From: Pelagicoccus sp. SDUM812003
GTDB taxonomy: Bacteria > Verrucomicrobiota > Verrucomicrobiia > Opitutales > Opitutaceae
Assembly: GCF_031127815.1 (NCBI RefSeq)
Contig: NZ_JARXHY010000004.1
Location: 186,001 to 250,000 of the forward strand
Reading direction: 5' to 3'
Length of the DNA stretch: 64,000 nucleotides
The position numbers were made by a program, and so were the translations under genes. Of the stretch, positions 24,986 to 34,657 are shown one piece after another. Positions within the stretch are counted from its first letter, which is position 1. The number at the start of each line of letters is the position of its first letter. The notes below the pieces were generated by a model, which saw only the letters and a list, made by a program, of their open reading frames with translations, did not search any database and was not told the DNA's origin.

Positions 24986-26404
24986 CTAGAAGGGGAGCTT
25001 GCCTTTGAAGCTGCTGAGGTCGGGCATGCCGCCGCCCATGCCGCCCATTTGGCTGGGGTCCATGCCGGAGCCTTTCATCTGCTTCATCATCTTCTTCATC
25101 TGGCCTTTGCCCATTTTGCCGCCGCCCTGCATCTTTTTCATCATCTTCTTCATCTGCATGTGCTGCTTCACCAGTTGATTGACCTCCGCCATCTTAACAC
25201 CGGCCCCGCGGGCGATGCGGTTGCGGCGGCTGGAGTTGAGCAGCTGCGGCTTCTGCCGCTCCTTCTTGGTCATGGATAGGATGATGGCTTCGCTGCGCTT
25301 CATTTGCGACTCGGCCTTATCATCCATGTTCATGTTCATTTTTCCCATTCCGGGAAGCATGCCGAGGATGGAGGACATGGAACCGAGTTTCTTGATTTGA
25401 CGAAACTGGTTGAGCATGTCCTCGAAATTGAAGTCGCCGGACATCATGCGCTCGGCCATGTTGGCGGCTTCGTCCTGGTCGATGGTTTCCTGAGCCTTCT
25501 CGACTAGAGAAACCACGTCGCCCATGCCGAGGATGCGGCTGGCCATGCGGTCTGGGTGGAAGACGTCGAAGTTGTCCAGCTTTTCGCCGGTACCCGCGAA
25601 TTTGATGGGCACGCCGGTGATTTCCTTCATGGACAGGGCGGCCCCGCCGCGAGCGTCGCCGTCCAGCTTGGTCATCACGATGCCGGTGAGCTGCACCGCC
25701 TCGTTGAAGGTCTTGGCCACGTTGACCGCTTCCTGGCCGATGGCTCCGTCCACCACCAGCAAGACTTCGTCGGGGTTGACCCGCTTTTTGAGCTCCTTGA
25801 TCTCCTCGATCAGCTGCTCGTCGATCTGCAGGCGACCAGCGGTGTCGAAGATGATCAGATCGTCGCCCGCGGAAAGGGCTTCCGAAAGACCGAGCTCGCC
25901 GATGAAGGGCACGTCGGTGGTATCGCGCTTGGCGAAGCAGGGCACGTCGATCTGGCCGGCCACGGTTTCCAGCTGGTCGATGGCCGCGGGACGATAAACG
26001 TCGCAAGCCACCAGACGCGGCTTGTAGCCGTCTTTCTTGAGGGCCTTGGCGAGTTTGGCGGAGGTGGTGGTTTTACCACCGCCTTGCAGACCGACCATCA
26101 TGATCTTGAGCGGCTTCTTCTGGGAAAGTTCAGTGGAGCCTTCGCCGAGCAAAGCCACCAGCTCGTCGTTGATGATCTTGATGATTTGCTGGCCGGGAGT
26201 GACCGTTTTCAGCACCTCCTGCCCGACGCACTTCTCCTTAACCCGCTCGATGAAGGCCCGAGCGACCTTGAAATGCACATCGGCGGAAAGCAGGGCGGCG
26301 CGCACCTCCTTGAGGGCTTCGCCCATGTTTTCCTCGGAAAGCTTGGCGGTGCCACGCAGGTGGCGCATGGCGTTGGTGAGCTTATCGGTCAGACTCTCGA
26401 ACAT
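24986..26404 (-). CDS. ffh: Signal recognition particle protein Ffh
   Basis: 472 aa. It binds signal peptides of nascent inner-membrane proteins and delivers ribosomes to FtsY. The N domain occupies residues 1-95. The GTPase domain has G1 GLQGGGKT (105-112; the usual form is GLQGSGKT), [15 protein letters not shown] and [10 protein letters not shown]. The methionine-rich M domain (from about 325) ends in [17 protein letters not shown]-type repeats and a [14 protein letters not shown]-binding helix. The start lacks a Shine-Dalgarno sequence. The SRP RNA gene is not in the window. Confidence 0.98.
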   Translation of the reverse strand: MFESLTDKLTNAMRHLRGTAKLSEENMGEALKEVRAALLSADVHFKVARAFIERVKEKCVGQEVLKTVTPGQQIIKIINDELVALLGEGSTELSQKKPLKIMMVGLQGGGKTTTSAKLAKALKKDGYKPRLVACDVYRPAAIDQLETVAGQIDVPCFAKRDTTDVPFIGELGLSEALSAGDDLIIFDTAGRLQIDEQLIEEIKELKKRVNPDEVLLVVDGAIGQEAVNVAKTFNEAVQLTGIVMTKLDGDARGGAALSMKEITGVPIKFAGTGEKLDNFDVFHPDRMASRILGMGDVVSLVEKAQETIDQDEAANMAERMMSGDFNFEDMLNQFRQIKKLGSMSSILGMLPGMGKMNMNMDDKAESQMKRSEAIILSMTKKERQKPQLLNSSRRNRIARGAGVKMAEVNQLVKQHMQMKKMMKKMQGGGKMGKGQMKKMMKQMKGSGMDPSQMGGMGGGMPDLSSFKGKLPF

Positions 26405-26505
26405 AAGGGGCGAAGGTTGGCGCGGATGCGGCGATTGGTAAAGACGAAGCTGCAGGGAGACGGAAATCGAGGCAGGTTCACGGTCGAGGATGGCTTCGTT
26501 TTCAT

Positions 26506-26587
26506 GGTAGGGCGTGACCGCCGGGCACGCCGTGATGCTCGAGGTTTATTCCGGCTGGCGCGGCTCGCCCGGCGGTCGAGCCCTACC
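26506..26587. repeat. Palindromic intergenic repeat, copy A
   Basis: Outer arms GGTAGGGC / GCCCTACC (26506-26513, 26580-26587) enclose a CGTG/CACG hairpin (26513-26529) and a GCTCG/CGAGC hairpin (26563-26581). The first 28 bases match copy B (29319-29377) almost base for base, and both end in CCCTACC. It lies in the gap between ffh and the exonuclease gene. Confidence 0.7.
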
Positions 26588-26600
26588 TTTGCGACAGGCT

Positions 26601-27281
26601 CTAGAATTTGGAGAGGGGCAGGTCGGCGAATCGCACGGGGCGGCCGAGGCGTTGGCGGATCCGGGCGCAGAGGGTGAGGAAGATCAGGGCGGTGGTGAAG
26701 GTGTCACCGAGGGCGGTGTGGCGGTCGATCATGTCGAGGCCGAGATTTGAACAAACTTCCTCCAGTTTCGGTGGCGGCTGGTTGGCGTAGCCGGTGCGGT
26801 GGAAGGCGGGCAGCTCCTGCTGGGCGAGGCTTGCTGTGTCGATCACGCGGTTTTTCAGTTTCACTTTGAAATGCCTGCGGGCGGCTTCGTTGAGCATTTC
26901 CATGTCGAAGCGAATGTGATGGCCGATGATGACGGAGTTTCCAATCAGGCCGAGCAGCTCGCCGATGACCTCCTTTTCCGGGCGGCCTTCCGCGGTATCG
27001 GAGGGCAGGATGCCGTGCACTTCGATGGCTTCGTTGATTGGGGCGTCTTTTTGGTAGATGAGCCAGTTGCGAGCGGAAGCGACGTGAACCTCCCGTTGAC
27101 GGATTTCGATGGTTGCGAGCGAGAGCAGGCGATCGACGCCGATCTTGAAGCCGGTGGTTTCGGCGTCGAGGGCGACCACGGTGAGGTCCGCTACATCGAT
27201 GTCCTTTTCCGGTCGCTGCTTGCACGCTTGGCGGTAGGCGGAGGCGACTGGATCTGTGTCTTGGGAAAAGGGCCAGATCAT
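26601..27281 (-). CDS. DnaQ-type 3'-5' exonuclease
   Basis: 226 aa of the DEDDh exonuclease superfamily (DNA polymerase III epsilon-like). Exo I is VVALDAETTGFKIG (the Asp-x-Glu pair), exo II is VIIGHHIRFDMEML, and exo III is DRHTALGDTFTTALIFL with the His and Asp ligands. The N-terminal 35 residues are extra. It lies immediately after the DUF294/CBS gene with a 4-bp ATGA overlap, an association seen in other bacteria, so it probably serves a nucleotide or signalling pathway with that protein rather than replication proofreading. Confidence 0.9.
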   Translation of the reverse strand: MIWPFSQDTDPVASAYRQACKQRPEKDIDVADLTVVALDAETTGFKIGVDRLLSLATIEIRQREVHVASARNWLIYQKDAPINEAIEVHGILPSDTAEGRPEKEVIGELLGLIGNSVIIGHHIRFDMEMLNEAARRHFKVKLKNRVIDTASLAQQELPAFHRTGYANQPPPKLEEVCSNLGLDMIDRHTALGDTFTTALIFLTLCARIRQRLGRPVRFADLPLSKF

Positions 27282-29224
27282 CGCGATTGCTGTTCGAGGC
27301 GGAAGGTGGTGCGGAGGGCGGTCTGCACCATGCGCATGACATCGAAGACGTTGGAGAGCTGGGAACGCTCGAGCTTGGTGAGGTCGGCGGGGTTGATATA
27401 GCGGCCGGTGTCGCCGCGCTTGAGACCGGTCTGGGTGCGCAGGCGCAAAAGGAAGTCGTAGGCCTCGTAGGCGAGTTTCGCGGTTTCGGCCAGTTCGGGA
27501 TAGCGCAGACCGATTTCCTCGAAGCGGCCGCCGGTGGAGTGCCGCTTCGTTAGGCCCTTGTGCATGACCAGCACGCGGGCCGCATCGCGCAGCGGAGAGA
27601 GGGCCCGTTTCTTAATGTCGAGCTCGCCCGCGTTGCCGCCTTTTTTCTCCACGATGAACTTTCCCCAGAAGTTGAGTGGCGGCGGCGTTTCCACCGCCAT
27701 GTTGGCCATGGAGCGAATCAGCAGCGTCTGCTTGCCCACGAAGTCGAACATGGCGTTTCGAATGCCGCGAGTCAGCTCTTTGTCACCGGTGACGTGTCGC
27801 AAATCGAAGATGATCATGGCCCGTAGCATTTTCGGTCCGTCGCTGGCTTGGATGGCGTTTATTTCCTCCATCCATTCGCGATCGCTGCGACACCATTTGG
27901 GATTGGAAGCCATCACACCGCCTTGGCAGCGAGAGAATCCGCACTGTACCATGCCAGCGATGATCTCTTCCGCGAACTGGAGAAACACGCCGCGGTTTTC
28001 CTCGTCCTTTTCCGAGTCTCCGGTGGATTCGAAGATCAAGGCGTTGTCCATGTCGGTGCGAAGCACTTGCTCCCGTCGACCATCGCTGCCCACGGAAATC
28101 CAGGACCAAGCGACCTTTGGCAGGCTCAGGCCCTGGTTCTTCAGCTTTTCCATCGCCAATTCAGCCAAGCGCTCGATGAGCACGTCGTAGAGCTCGGCGC
28201 AGATCTGGCCGAGGAAGATTCCGGAAACGCTCGCTTCGAGGTAGCTAAGGGCGATCTGCTGAATCTCGTCGCAGATCTCCCTCAAGCGAGCCAGACTGCG
28301 GGTCATGCGCATTTCTCGGATCAGGCCGGCGGGATGGTTGCCGCTTTGAGCTAGCAGGTCTTTATGGGTGCAAACATCGAGCGCGGGCGAATGGGTGGTG
28401 CCGTCTTCAGTCACGCAGATCTGGCCAACGCGCTCGCGCATCATGAGGATGATGGCGGCGGTTGTATTGGAATTTTGGGTAACGGTGTAGACCGGGCTGA
28501 CCATGATCTCGGAGACCGGAGTGTCGGCGGAACCTTCGTTGAGCACGTTGTGGCGGATGACCGCGTTGCTGGTGACGATGCCCAGCGGGTGTCGTTGCTC
28601 GTTCACTACAAGGATGGAGTGAACGCGTTTGGCGACCATCAGTTCCGATGCGATACGAATGGAGTCGTCCGGCAAGCAGGTGAGCAATCGATCGAGCGGA
28701 CGCGGACGCAGAGCCTGGCCGCCATCGAGGTGAGCTTGCAGGATAGTACGTTTTCCTTGGATACGTGCCTCTTCCGGAACGGAAATCTTCCCGCCGATGC
28801 GGGTGGCCCAGAAGAGGTGACGCCGCACGTAGTAGCGAGCCGCGTCGTTGGTGGCGATCATTCCCAGAAAACGCTCCCAGGAGATCATGTAGAGCATGCA
28901 ATCCTCTACCACCTTGGCGGAAACGCGGAATGGTGAGCCGTCCAGCAATGCGGTCAGGCCTATCAGATCGCCCACATCGCGTACGTCCACCAGCTCCGAA
29001 CCCTCGTCGTTTTTCCAATAGTACTCCACGCGACCGCGGTTGAGGAAAATGACGTCCTTGCCCGGCATGTCTCCCTGGTCGAACAGCGTTTCGCCCGCCA
29101 CGCGGGCGCTGACTCGAGCGTCGGAGGCGAGACGGGCCACCTCGTCGGGAGTCATCATGGAGAAAGGGGGGTAGATGGACATCGCTTGGGCGATGCGGCC
29201 AGGGATAACGTTGCCAGTTTCCAT
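27278..29224 (-). CDS. cNMP-binding / CBS / DUF294 nucleotidyltransferase-like protein
   Basis: 648 aa from the ATG at 29224 (the frame extends 12 codons upstream without support). Domain order: cyclic-nucleotide-binding fold (about 10-125; GRVEYYWKNDEGSELVDVRD), paired CBS domains (about 175-290), then the DUF294 nucleotidyltransferase-like domain with SVGSDGRREQ and TDMDNALIFE near 380-400 (GS...D-x-D as in GlnD/PII uridylyltransferase), and DUF294_C. The set is known in many proteobacteria and usually sits beside an exonuclease, as here. The reaction is not established. Copies of a palindromic repeat flank the two-gene unit. Confidence 0.92.
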   Translation of the reverse strand: METGNVIPGRIAQAMSIYPPFSMMTPDEVARLASDARVSARVAGETLFDQGDMPGKDVIFLNRGRVEYYWKNDEGSELVDVRDVGDLIGLTALLDGSPFRVSAKVVEDCMLYMISWERFLGMIATNDAARYYVRRHLFWATRIGGKISVPEEARIQGKRTILQAHLDGGQALRPRPLDRLLTCLPDDSIRIASELMVAKRVHSILVVNEQRHPLGIVTSNAVIRHNVLNEGSADTPVSEIMVSPVYTVTQNSNTTAAIILMMRERVGQICVTEDGTTHSPALDVCTHKDLLAQSGNHPAGLIREMRMTRSLARLREICDEIQQIALSYLEASVSGIFLGQICAELYDVLIERLAELAMEKLKNQGLSLPKVAWSWISVGSDGRREQVLRTDMDNALIFESTGDSEKDEENRGVFLQFAEEIIAGMVQCGFSRCQGGVMASNPKWCRSDREWMEEINAIQASDGPKMLRAMIIFDLRHVTGDKELTRGIRNAMFDFVGKQTLLIRSMANMAVETPPPLNFWGKFIVEKKGGNAGELDIKKRALSPLRDAARVLVMHKGLTKRHSTGGRFEEIGLRYPELAETAKLAYEAYDFLLRLRTQTGLKRGDTGRYINPADLTKLERSQLSNVFDVMRMVQTALRTTFRLEQQSR

Positions 29225-29318
29225 TGAGAGGAAAAAGACTGATCTGTTCGCATTTCGCAACCAGAACTATGGTTCGCAGGCTGGCCTTTCCTGCGAACCG
29301 TAAAGTGTTACGCGTGTA

Positions 29319-29377
29319 GGTAGGGCGTGACTGCCGTGGCACGCCGTTGCGGTCCGTCACGGCGGACGGACCCTACC
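29319..29377. repeat. Palindromic intergenic repeat, copy B
   Basis: GGTAGGGCG...CCCTACC with inner CGTG/CACG (29326-29343) and a perfect GGTCCGTC / GACGGACC hairpin (29351-29372). It shares the 5' block and the end with copy A in the same orientation, but is 23 bp shorter. It lies between the DUF294 gene start and the large repeat protein's stop. Confidence 0.75.
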
Positions 29378-29410
29378 TCAAGAGAGCGTTGGCGGCCGGA
29401 CTCTGCCTTT

Positions 29411-32400
29411 TTAGAACGAAGCGGTGGCAGAGGTGCCGGCTTTCAGTTCTGGCATGGCGATGACTTCTTTGGTGAGTTCTGGTGGGGTGGTGGATTTTTC
29501 ATCCATGCTCACTGCGATCAGCTCCTTTGCGGTGAGAGCGAATAGCGTAGGTTCGCCAGCGAGTTCTCCAAACCAGATGCGGTCGCTTAGTCGTGTGTTT
29601 TCCAATACGCGGGGTTCGCCGCCATCCTGGTCGAGGCGTTCCAGCGCAGGCACATTCGTCCTGCGGTGTTGCACGGTTTGCGGTTCGGTGCGGTAGCCCC
29701 AGACGCCGCTTTCGTTGGCGGTGAGGGCGACGAATTTCCTGTCGGCTTCCATGTGACGGATGACTTCGTAGTTGGAACCGTCGCGCTTCAGTCGATACAC
29801 CACGCCGAGTCGATTCTTGCCGCCACCGTGGGTCAATCCGTAGAGCCAATCTCCAAAGAGAATGGGACCATCGGTGATGCTGTCGCCGTCGAGGGGAAAG
29901 CCTTTGAGCTGGTAGAGCTTTTCCGGAGCGTTTCCATCGAGCGTAAAACGATAGAGACTTCGCTGATCCCATCCGTAGTAGTAACCGTCCTTTCCATCGA
30001 TGAAGGGAACGAGCGTCTTGAAAATCGGTTGAGCGTCTTCCGGGTATTCGTTCGCTCGGTACACGGTTTCGATTTCTCCGGATGAACGATCGATTTTCAG
30101 GAGACCGTCTGTGCCGCTGCGTCCTGGGTTGGGTACGGGACCGATTGCCAGCAAGTCCCCATTCGGAGCGATGCCGTAGAGTTTGGGACTGGTGCGGGTT
30201 TTGCTATCGTAGGGATATTTGGATACGATTTCGTAGCCCGTGCCATCTGTTCGGATACGGAAGATAGCGCCAGCGACTCGTGGCTGTTCAGCGAAAAAGG
30301 AGTTGTCGCCTGCGGTGCCGTAGAGGTAGCCATCGTCTGCGAGGACAAGTGACGAGGCTTGGCGGGCATGTTGTCCGCCGCCGATGAAGTGGTGAAGGAT
30401 TTGGAAATCGCTGCCGTCGCCATTGAGTCGATACAGCGCGCCTTGGCCGTATTCTCCACCACTGGCCACGCCGTAGATCAAGTCGCCGTCACGTAGCCAG
30501 ACGTGGTCGAATTGGGTGACTTTGGTTTGTGGATCCAGGGCGAAGAGGGACGTGCCGCCGCCTTTCTGCTGGGCCTCGGCTCGAGCTTTTCCGTAAGCTT
30601 GCGCTGCATCGAGATCGACCGTGTAGCGGATGATTTCCTGATCGAATGAGGCGTAGAATTGAAGGTTGTTTTCGTCGGTGAAGCGTGGGTTGATGAGATC
30701 GCGGAACTGGAGATCGAGCAGTGGCTCGAGGTGGTATCCATCGACGATGAGCGTACCTGCGTTTCGGCGCTCGGGACTGAAGTCTCGAAGGTGGCCGAAG
30801 GCGGCGAAGTGTTTGTTGTCCGGACTGAAACCCATCCAGAAGGCCGGATCGACAGTGAGAGCGTCCTCACCAAGGGAAATGTTTTCGCCATCGATCCAAA
30901 GTTGCGATCCGGGTTGTTCTCCGTGGGCGTGGAACTGGCCGACGAGGGCGGCTCGGCTAGCGTCGGACGAGATGACGGGCTCGCCTTGCTGGCGTCCGTG
31001 TATAGGAAAGCTTTGCTCGCCGACCTGCAGTTGTAGCTGGTTTTGCGCTTGGTTGGTGTAGATCAGATCCTCTGTGCCCGGATGGAACTTGAGAGCTGTT
31101 TGCGGGCCGTAGGATTCGGTGGGGGTCTTGAGCATGCCGTTCACGTAGATGCCGCTTTCGTATTGGCCTTGGCCGAACCATGCGATGCTTTGTCCTGAAT
31201 CGCTGGATACGATCTGGGAGACGTTGGAGTAGGGGCCGTATTCCATGCCGTCGAAGACCAAAAAGGCGTTTCTCCCGTTGCGAGCCACGTAATAGAAGTG
31301 CTCGCCACTGGCGGAGAATTCCGGGTTCTCTATCATTGGATATTCTGGTCCCATGATTCCGTCGACGATCACGTGCCAGACGGCTCCGTTGCCGCCTTGT
31401 AGGTAGCGAGCGGCCGCCCAACGGGAGCCGTCGGGACTGAGCTGAAAGTAGCGCGCGGTCTGTCGCGACTCGTTTTGATCGGCCTGATAGTCGAAGGCGG
31501 TCTGGCCATTTACCACCACAGAGACGGTGATCGGATCGGGATTGTTGTAGCGGTTTTGACGAGGATCGGTTTGGATGGGGCTTTCCAGCCAGGCGACGCC
31601 GTTGGCTTCTTCGGTGACGCGAAGGCTGTTGGCGATGAGGGCCCCTTGGGATTCGATGACCGTCCCGTCGAGGAATTGGATGACGGCTCGCTTATCGCGT
31701 TCGCCCGCTTTTTGGGCGGAGTAGACGGCGGCGAGTTTTCCGTCGACAGTAGCGAAGCACAGGGGATGCAGTTGAGTCTCTATGTTCAGGTAGGCGGGCC
31801 CGGGCACACCGTTGATGAAAACGCGATGTTCGTCCTGGCGGCGATTGTTAACCATTTTCTGGATACGTCCGATGTAGGCGTAGGCAGGTTGGCCTTCATC
31901 AGGTTCGTGGAAGGCCATGGTGTTTGGCTGTGTCATCGGAAACACGTCCGCTGGAGAAGGCGTTTCGTTGATAACTAGCGTCATGCTGGGGCCGCCCAGC
32001 TGATAGGATTGGTTTTCCTGGTAGACGCCGTAGATGAAGTTCCCTCCATCTGAAACCGCCGCCATGGTGAGCCGTCCGTTGGTGGGCCATTCCCGGTGGA
32101 TGCCGTTCGACGCGACGATGAGTTGAGTGGTGCCACCTTGATTGGCCACGTAGACCGCTTCGTCGCCCTTTCCAGTGAATCGTATCGGGGCGTCTTTGGG
32201 TCGATATTGAAACGGAAGCCCCGGGCGGCGTACGGAATAATCCTTTTGGTAGACCCGAACCAGTTGTCTGCCAACCTGCGTGTAGAGCGGTCCGGCGATG
32301 CCGTCGATGATCATGTTCTCACGGCTTCCATCGCCGCCCATGAAGCCATAGTGCTCGCCGTCCGGCGAGGTCATGAGAGCGGTGTTGTAGTTGGAAACGC

Positions 32401-32569
32401 CGGGATGAAAGGTGCCGAGCTTCTCCGCTTTGATGATCGGGTCCCCTCGACCAGCGACCGCTGCCCCGAGGCAAAACAGCGAGACAATGGCTTTCGTGAA
32501 AGCCGATTGTGTTAGAAAGGACAGGCTAGCACGCGGCAGGGCCGCGCTAGAGCAGTCGACATCTAGCAT
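29411..32569 (-). CDS. Large exported protein with PD40-like and GloVer repeats
   Basis: 1052 aa from the ATG at 32569, which gives a signal peptide (hydrophobic FTKAIVSLFCLGAAVAG before RGDP); the longer frame adds a Pro-rich start without support. Residues about 45-680 are beta-propeller-like repeats typical of PD40/WD40 proteins (SPDGEHYGFMGGDG, LSPDGSRWAAARY, FSPDNKHFAAFG). Residues about 700-980 hold choice-of-anchor tandem (GloVer) repeats: GDLIYGVASGGEYGQGALYR, LYGTAGDN, LYGLTHGGGKNRLGVVYRL. It is probably a periplasmic or surface protein. The function is unknown; no anchor or enzyme domain was found. Confidence 0.85.
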   Translation of the reverse strand: MLDVDCSSAALPRASLSFLTQSAFTKAIVSLFCLGAAVAGRGDPIIKAEKLGTFHPGVSNYNTALMTSPDGEHYGFMGGDGSRENMIIDGIAGPLYTQVGRQLVRVYQKDYSVRRPGLPFQYRPKDAPIRFTGKGDEAVYVANQGGTTQLIVASNGIHREWPTNGRLTMAAVSDGGNFIYGVYQENQSYQLGGPSMTLVINETPSPADVFPMTQPNTMAFHEPDEGQPAYAYIGRIQKMVNNRRQDEHRVFINGVPGPAYLNIETQLHPLCFATVDGKLAAVYSAQKAGERDKRAVIQFLDGTVIESQGALIANSLRVTEEANGVAWLESPIQTDPRQNRYNNPDPITVSVVVNGQTAFDYQADQNESRQTARYFQLSPDGSRWAAARYLQGGNGAVWHVIVDGIMGPEYPMIENPEFSASGEHFYYVARNGRNAFLVFDGMEYGPYSNVSQIVSSDSGQSIAWFGQGQYESGIYVNGMLKTPTESYGPQTALKFHPGTEDLIYTNQAQNQLQLQVGEQSFPIHGRQQGEPVISSDASRAALVGQFHAHGEQPGSQLWIDGENISLGEDALTVDPAFWMGFSPDNKHFAAFGHLRDFSPERRNAGTLIVDGYHLEPLLDLQFRDLINPRFTDENNLQFYASFDQEIIRYTVDLDAAQAYGKARAEAQQKGGGTSLFALDPQTKVTQFDHVWLRDGDLIYGVASGGEYGQGALYRLNGDGSDFQILHHFIGGGQHARQASSLVLADDGYLYGTAGDNSFFAEQPRVAGAIFRIRTDGTGYEIVSKYPYDSKTRTSPKLYGIAPNGDLLAIGPVPNPGRSGTDGLLKIDRSSGEIETVYRANEYPEDAQPIFKTLVPFIDGKDGYYYGWDQRSLYRFTLDGNAPEKLYQLKGFPLDGDSITDGPILFGDWLYGLTHGGGKNRLGVVYRLKRDGSNYEVIRHMEADRKFVALTANESGVWGYRTEPQTVQHRRTNVPALERLDQDGGEPRVLENTRLSDRIWFGELAGEPTLFALTAKELIAVSMDEKSTTPPELTKEVIAMPELKAGTSATASF

Positions 32570-32780
32570 GGGAGGAGGTGGATTAGGCGTTGGATGGATA
32601 ACAGAGTAGGCTGAATGCGAGAAAAGAGCCCGAAGCGGCATTTGTCTAGAACAGTGTTTCGGTCTCCTTGGCTCGGTGGGACGAGGGCAGCCGCGAGTTT
32701 ATTCGCCAGAAATCCGATTTTTCTTCCGCTAAATTTCCTGCTGGATCATTTGCCCACTTCCTGCAATGTGGGCGGATTCT

Positions 32781-33263
32781 ATGAACGAGGTATTCAAGTT
32801 ATTAGCTGAAGGCGAACGTCTCAATGAGAGCCAGATGGCCAAGATCCTTGGCATGACGCGCGAGGACGTGGACGCACAGCTAGAGGAATTGAAAGGAAAG
32901 GGAATCCTTCTCGGCTGGATACCCGTGCTTAATCCTGAAAAGGACGACTCCCTCGCCGTGAGGGCCGCGATCGAGGTGAAGATCACTCCCGAACGCGACG
33001 GTGGTTTCAATCGCCTCGCCCAACGCATTTCCCGTTTCGACGAAGTCGAGTCCTGCTACCTGATGTCCGGCGGCTACGATCTGCTGGTAGTGGTGAAAGG
33101 CTCTTCACTGCACAAGGTGGCCAGCTTCGTTTCCGAGCGCCTCTCTACGATCGAAGGCGTTCTGTCCACCGCGACCCACTTCATGCTTCGCGCCTACAAG
33201 GAACAAGGCTACTTGATCGAGCAGCCAGCGGAAGACAAGGCGCGTCTTGACGTGACGCCGTAG
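32781..33263 (+). CDS. Lrp/AsnC-family transcriptional regulator
   Basis: 160 aa from the ATG at 32781. An N-terminal winged HTH (LNESQMAKILGMTREDVDAQ) is followed by the RAM/ACT-like effector domain (LAVRAAIEVKITPERDG, YLMSGGYDLLVVVKG). Such proteins form octamers that sense amino acids. It precedes an aminotransferase gene on the same strand by 160 bp, a pairing common in bacteria, so that gene is the likely target. Confidence 0.92.
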   Translation: MNEVFKLLAEGERLNESQMAKILGMTREDVDAQLEELKGKGILLGWIPVLNPEKDDSLAVRAAIEVKITPERDGGFNRLAQRISRFDEVESCYLMSGGYDLLVVVKGSSLHKVASFVSERLSTIEGVLSTATHFMLRAYKEQGYLIEQPAEDKARLDVTP

Positions 33264-33297
33264 CGGAGGACGAAAAATCTTAATTCGAACCTCTTCG

Positions 33298-33328
33298 AGC
33301 GGCTGCGACTTTGGGTCAGGCCGCTTTT
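33298..33328 (+). terminator. Weak terminator between the Lrp gene and the aminotransferase
   Basis: AGCGGC / GCCGCT stem (33298-33303, 33320-33325) with a 16-nt loop and four T. The loop is long, so this may only reduce read-through. Confidence 0.4.
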
Positions 33329-33423
33329 CCCGTTTCTAAAACACGCCTTATTTGCCAGCACTTTCACTCGAACCACCCGCCAAAAGCGCGGGATTCCGAC
33401 AAAAAACCAAAATACGAACTCCA

Positions 33424-34596
33424 ATGTCTAACGACCAAACCCGTTTCATCGCCGATCATGTTATCGGACTCCCGCGTTCGGGAATCCGCGACTTCTTCGA
33501 GCTGGTGGCGGCCATGAAGGACGTAATCTCGCTGGGAATCGGCGAGCCCGACTTCACGACGCCCTGGCACATACGCGAGGCGGCGATTTACGCATTGGAG
33601 AAGGGACGCACTCACTACACCTCGAACCTCGGACTGATCGAACTGCGGCGGGAAATCTCCGCTTACGTGGGGCGCAACTTCGGCTTGGAGTACAATCCGC
33701 ACAACGAAGTGCTAGTCGCGGTGGGCGTTTCCGAAGCCATGGACATCGCCCTGCGGGCGGTGATCAATCCCGGCGACAAGGTGCTCTACCAGGACCCGTG
33801 TTTCGTATCCTATCACCCGACGGTGATGCTGGCTCATGGCGTTGGCGTGCCCATCAAGACGGATGCTAAGTCCGCCTTCACCCTCAAAGCTGAGGAAGTG
33901 AAAAAGGCCTGGCAGCCCGGCTGCAAGGTGCTCTTGATCAACCTTCCTTGCAATCCGACAGGCGGTGTGGCCGAGCGGGCCGAACTGGAAGAAATCGCCA
34001 AGTTCGCCGTGGAAAAGGACATGCTGGTCATCAGCGACGAGATCTACGCCGAGATGACCTACGAGGGGGAGCACATCAGCATCGGCACCTTCCCGGGGAT
34101 GCATGAACGCACGATCTTCCTGCACGGGTTCTCCAAGGGTTGGGCCATGACCGGCTGGCGTTTGGGCTTCGCTTGCGCGCCCGCTCCGCTGACCGAAGCC
34201 ATGATGAAGGTGCACCAGTATTCTATGATGTGCGCCTCTATCGTCGCTCAGGACGCCGGTATCGAAGCCCTGCGAAATGGAGACGACGGCGTGGCGAAAA
34301 TGCGTCAGGCCTACCATCGTCGTCGCGATCTGGTGGTGAGACGTTTCAACGAGATCGGGTTGACCTGCCATAATCCCAACGCGACTTTTTATGCGTTCCC
34401 GAATGTTTCGGTAACGGGTCTCGATTCAGTGACCTTCTCCAAGCGCTTGCTGGAAGAGGAGAGGGTGGCTATGGTGCCTGGCACCGCTTTCGGTAAATTC
34501 GGCGAGGGCTTCGTGCGCTGCAGTTTCGCGACTGGCTATGACCAGATTGTGGAGGCCTGCGACCGCATCGAGCGCTTCGTCAACAAGTGTAAGTGA
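33424..34596 (+). CDS. Class I/II PLP-dependent aminotransferase
   Basis: 390 aa from the ATG at 33424 (MSNDQTRFIADHV); the frame upstream has no family features. Seen: SLGIGEPDFTTPWHIREAA, YTSNLGLIELRREI, NLPCNPTGG, SDEIYAEMTYEG, and the Schiff-base lysine in HGFSKGWAMTGWRLGF. It resembles the aspartate/alanine-type subgroup Igamma aminotransferases. The Lrp-type regulator directly upstream suggests amino-acid-responsive control. The substrate cannot be assigned from sequence. Confidence 0.95.
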   Translation: MSNDQTRFIADHVIGLPRSGIRDFFELVAAMKDVISLGIGEPDFTTPWHIREAAIYALEKGRTHYTSNLGLIELRREISAYVGRNFGLEYNPHNEVLVAVGVSEAMDIALRAVINPGDKVLYQDPCFVSYHPTVMLAHGVGVPIKTDAKSAFTLKAEEVKKAWQPGCKVLLINLPCNPTGGVAERAELEEIAKFAVEKDMLVISDEIYAEMTYEGEHISIGTFPGMHERTIFLHGFSKGWAMTGWRLGFACAPAPLTEAMMKVHQYSMMCASIVAQDAGIEALRNGDDGVAKMRQAYHRRRDLVVRRFNEIGLTCHNPNATFYAFPNVSVTGLDSVTFSKRLLEEERVAMVPGTAFGKFGEGFVRCSFATGYDQIVEACDRIERFVNKCK

Positions 34597-34657
34597 TTTT
34601 TGAAGCGGGGGAGCGTGACTCCCCTGCGTTTCGTTTCGGTGTAACAATTTTCTGGAT

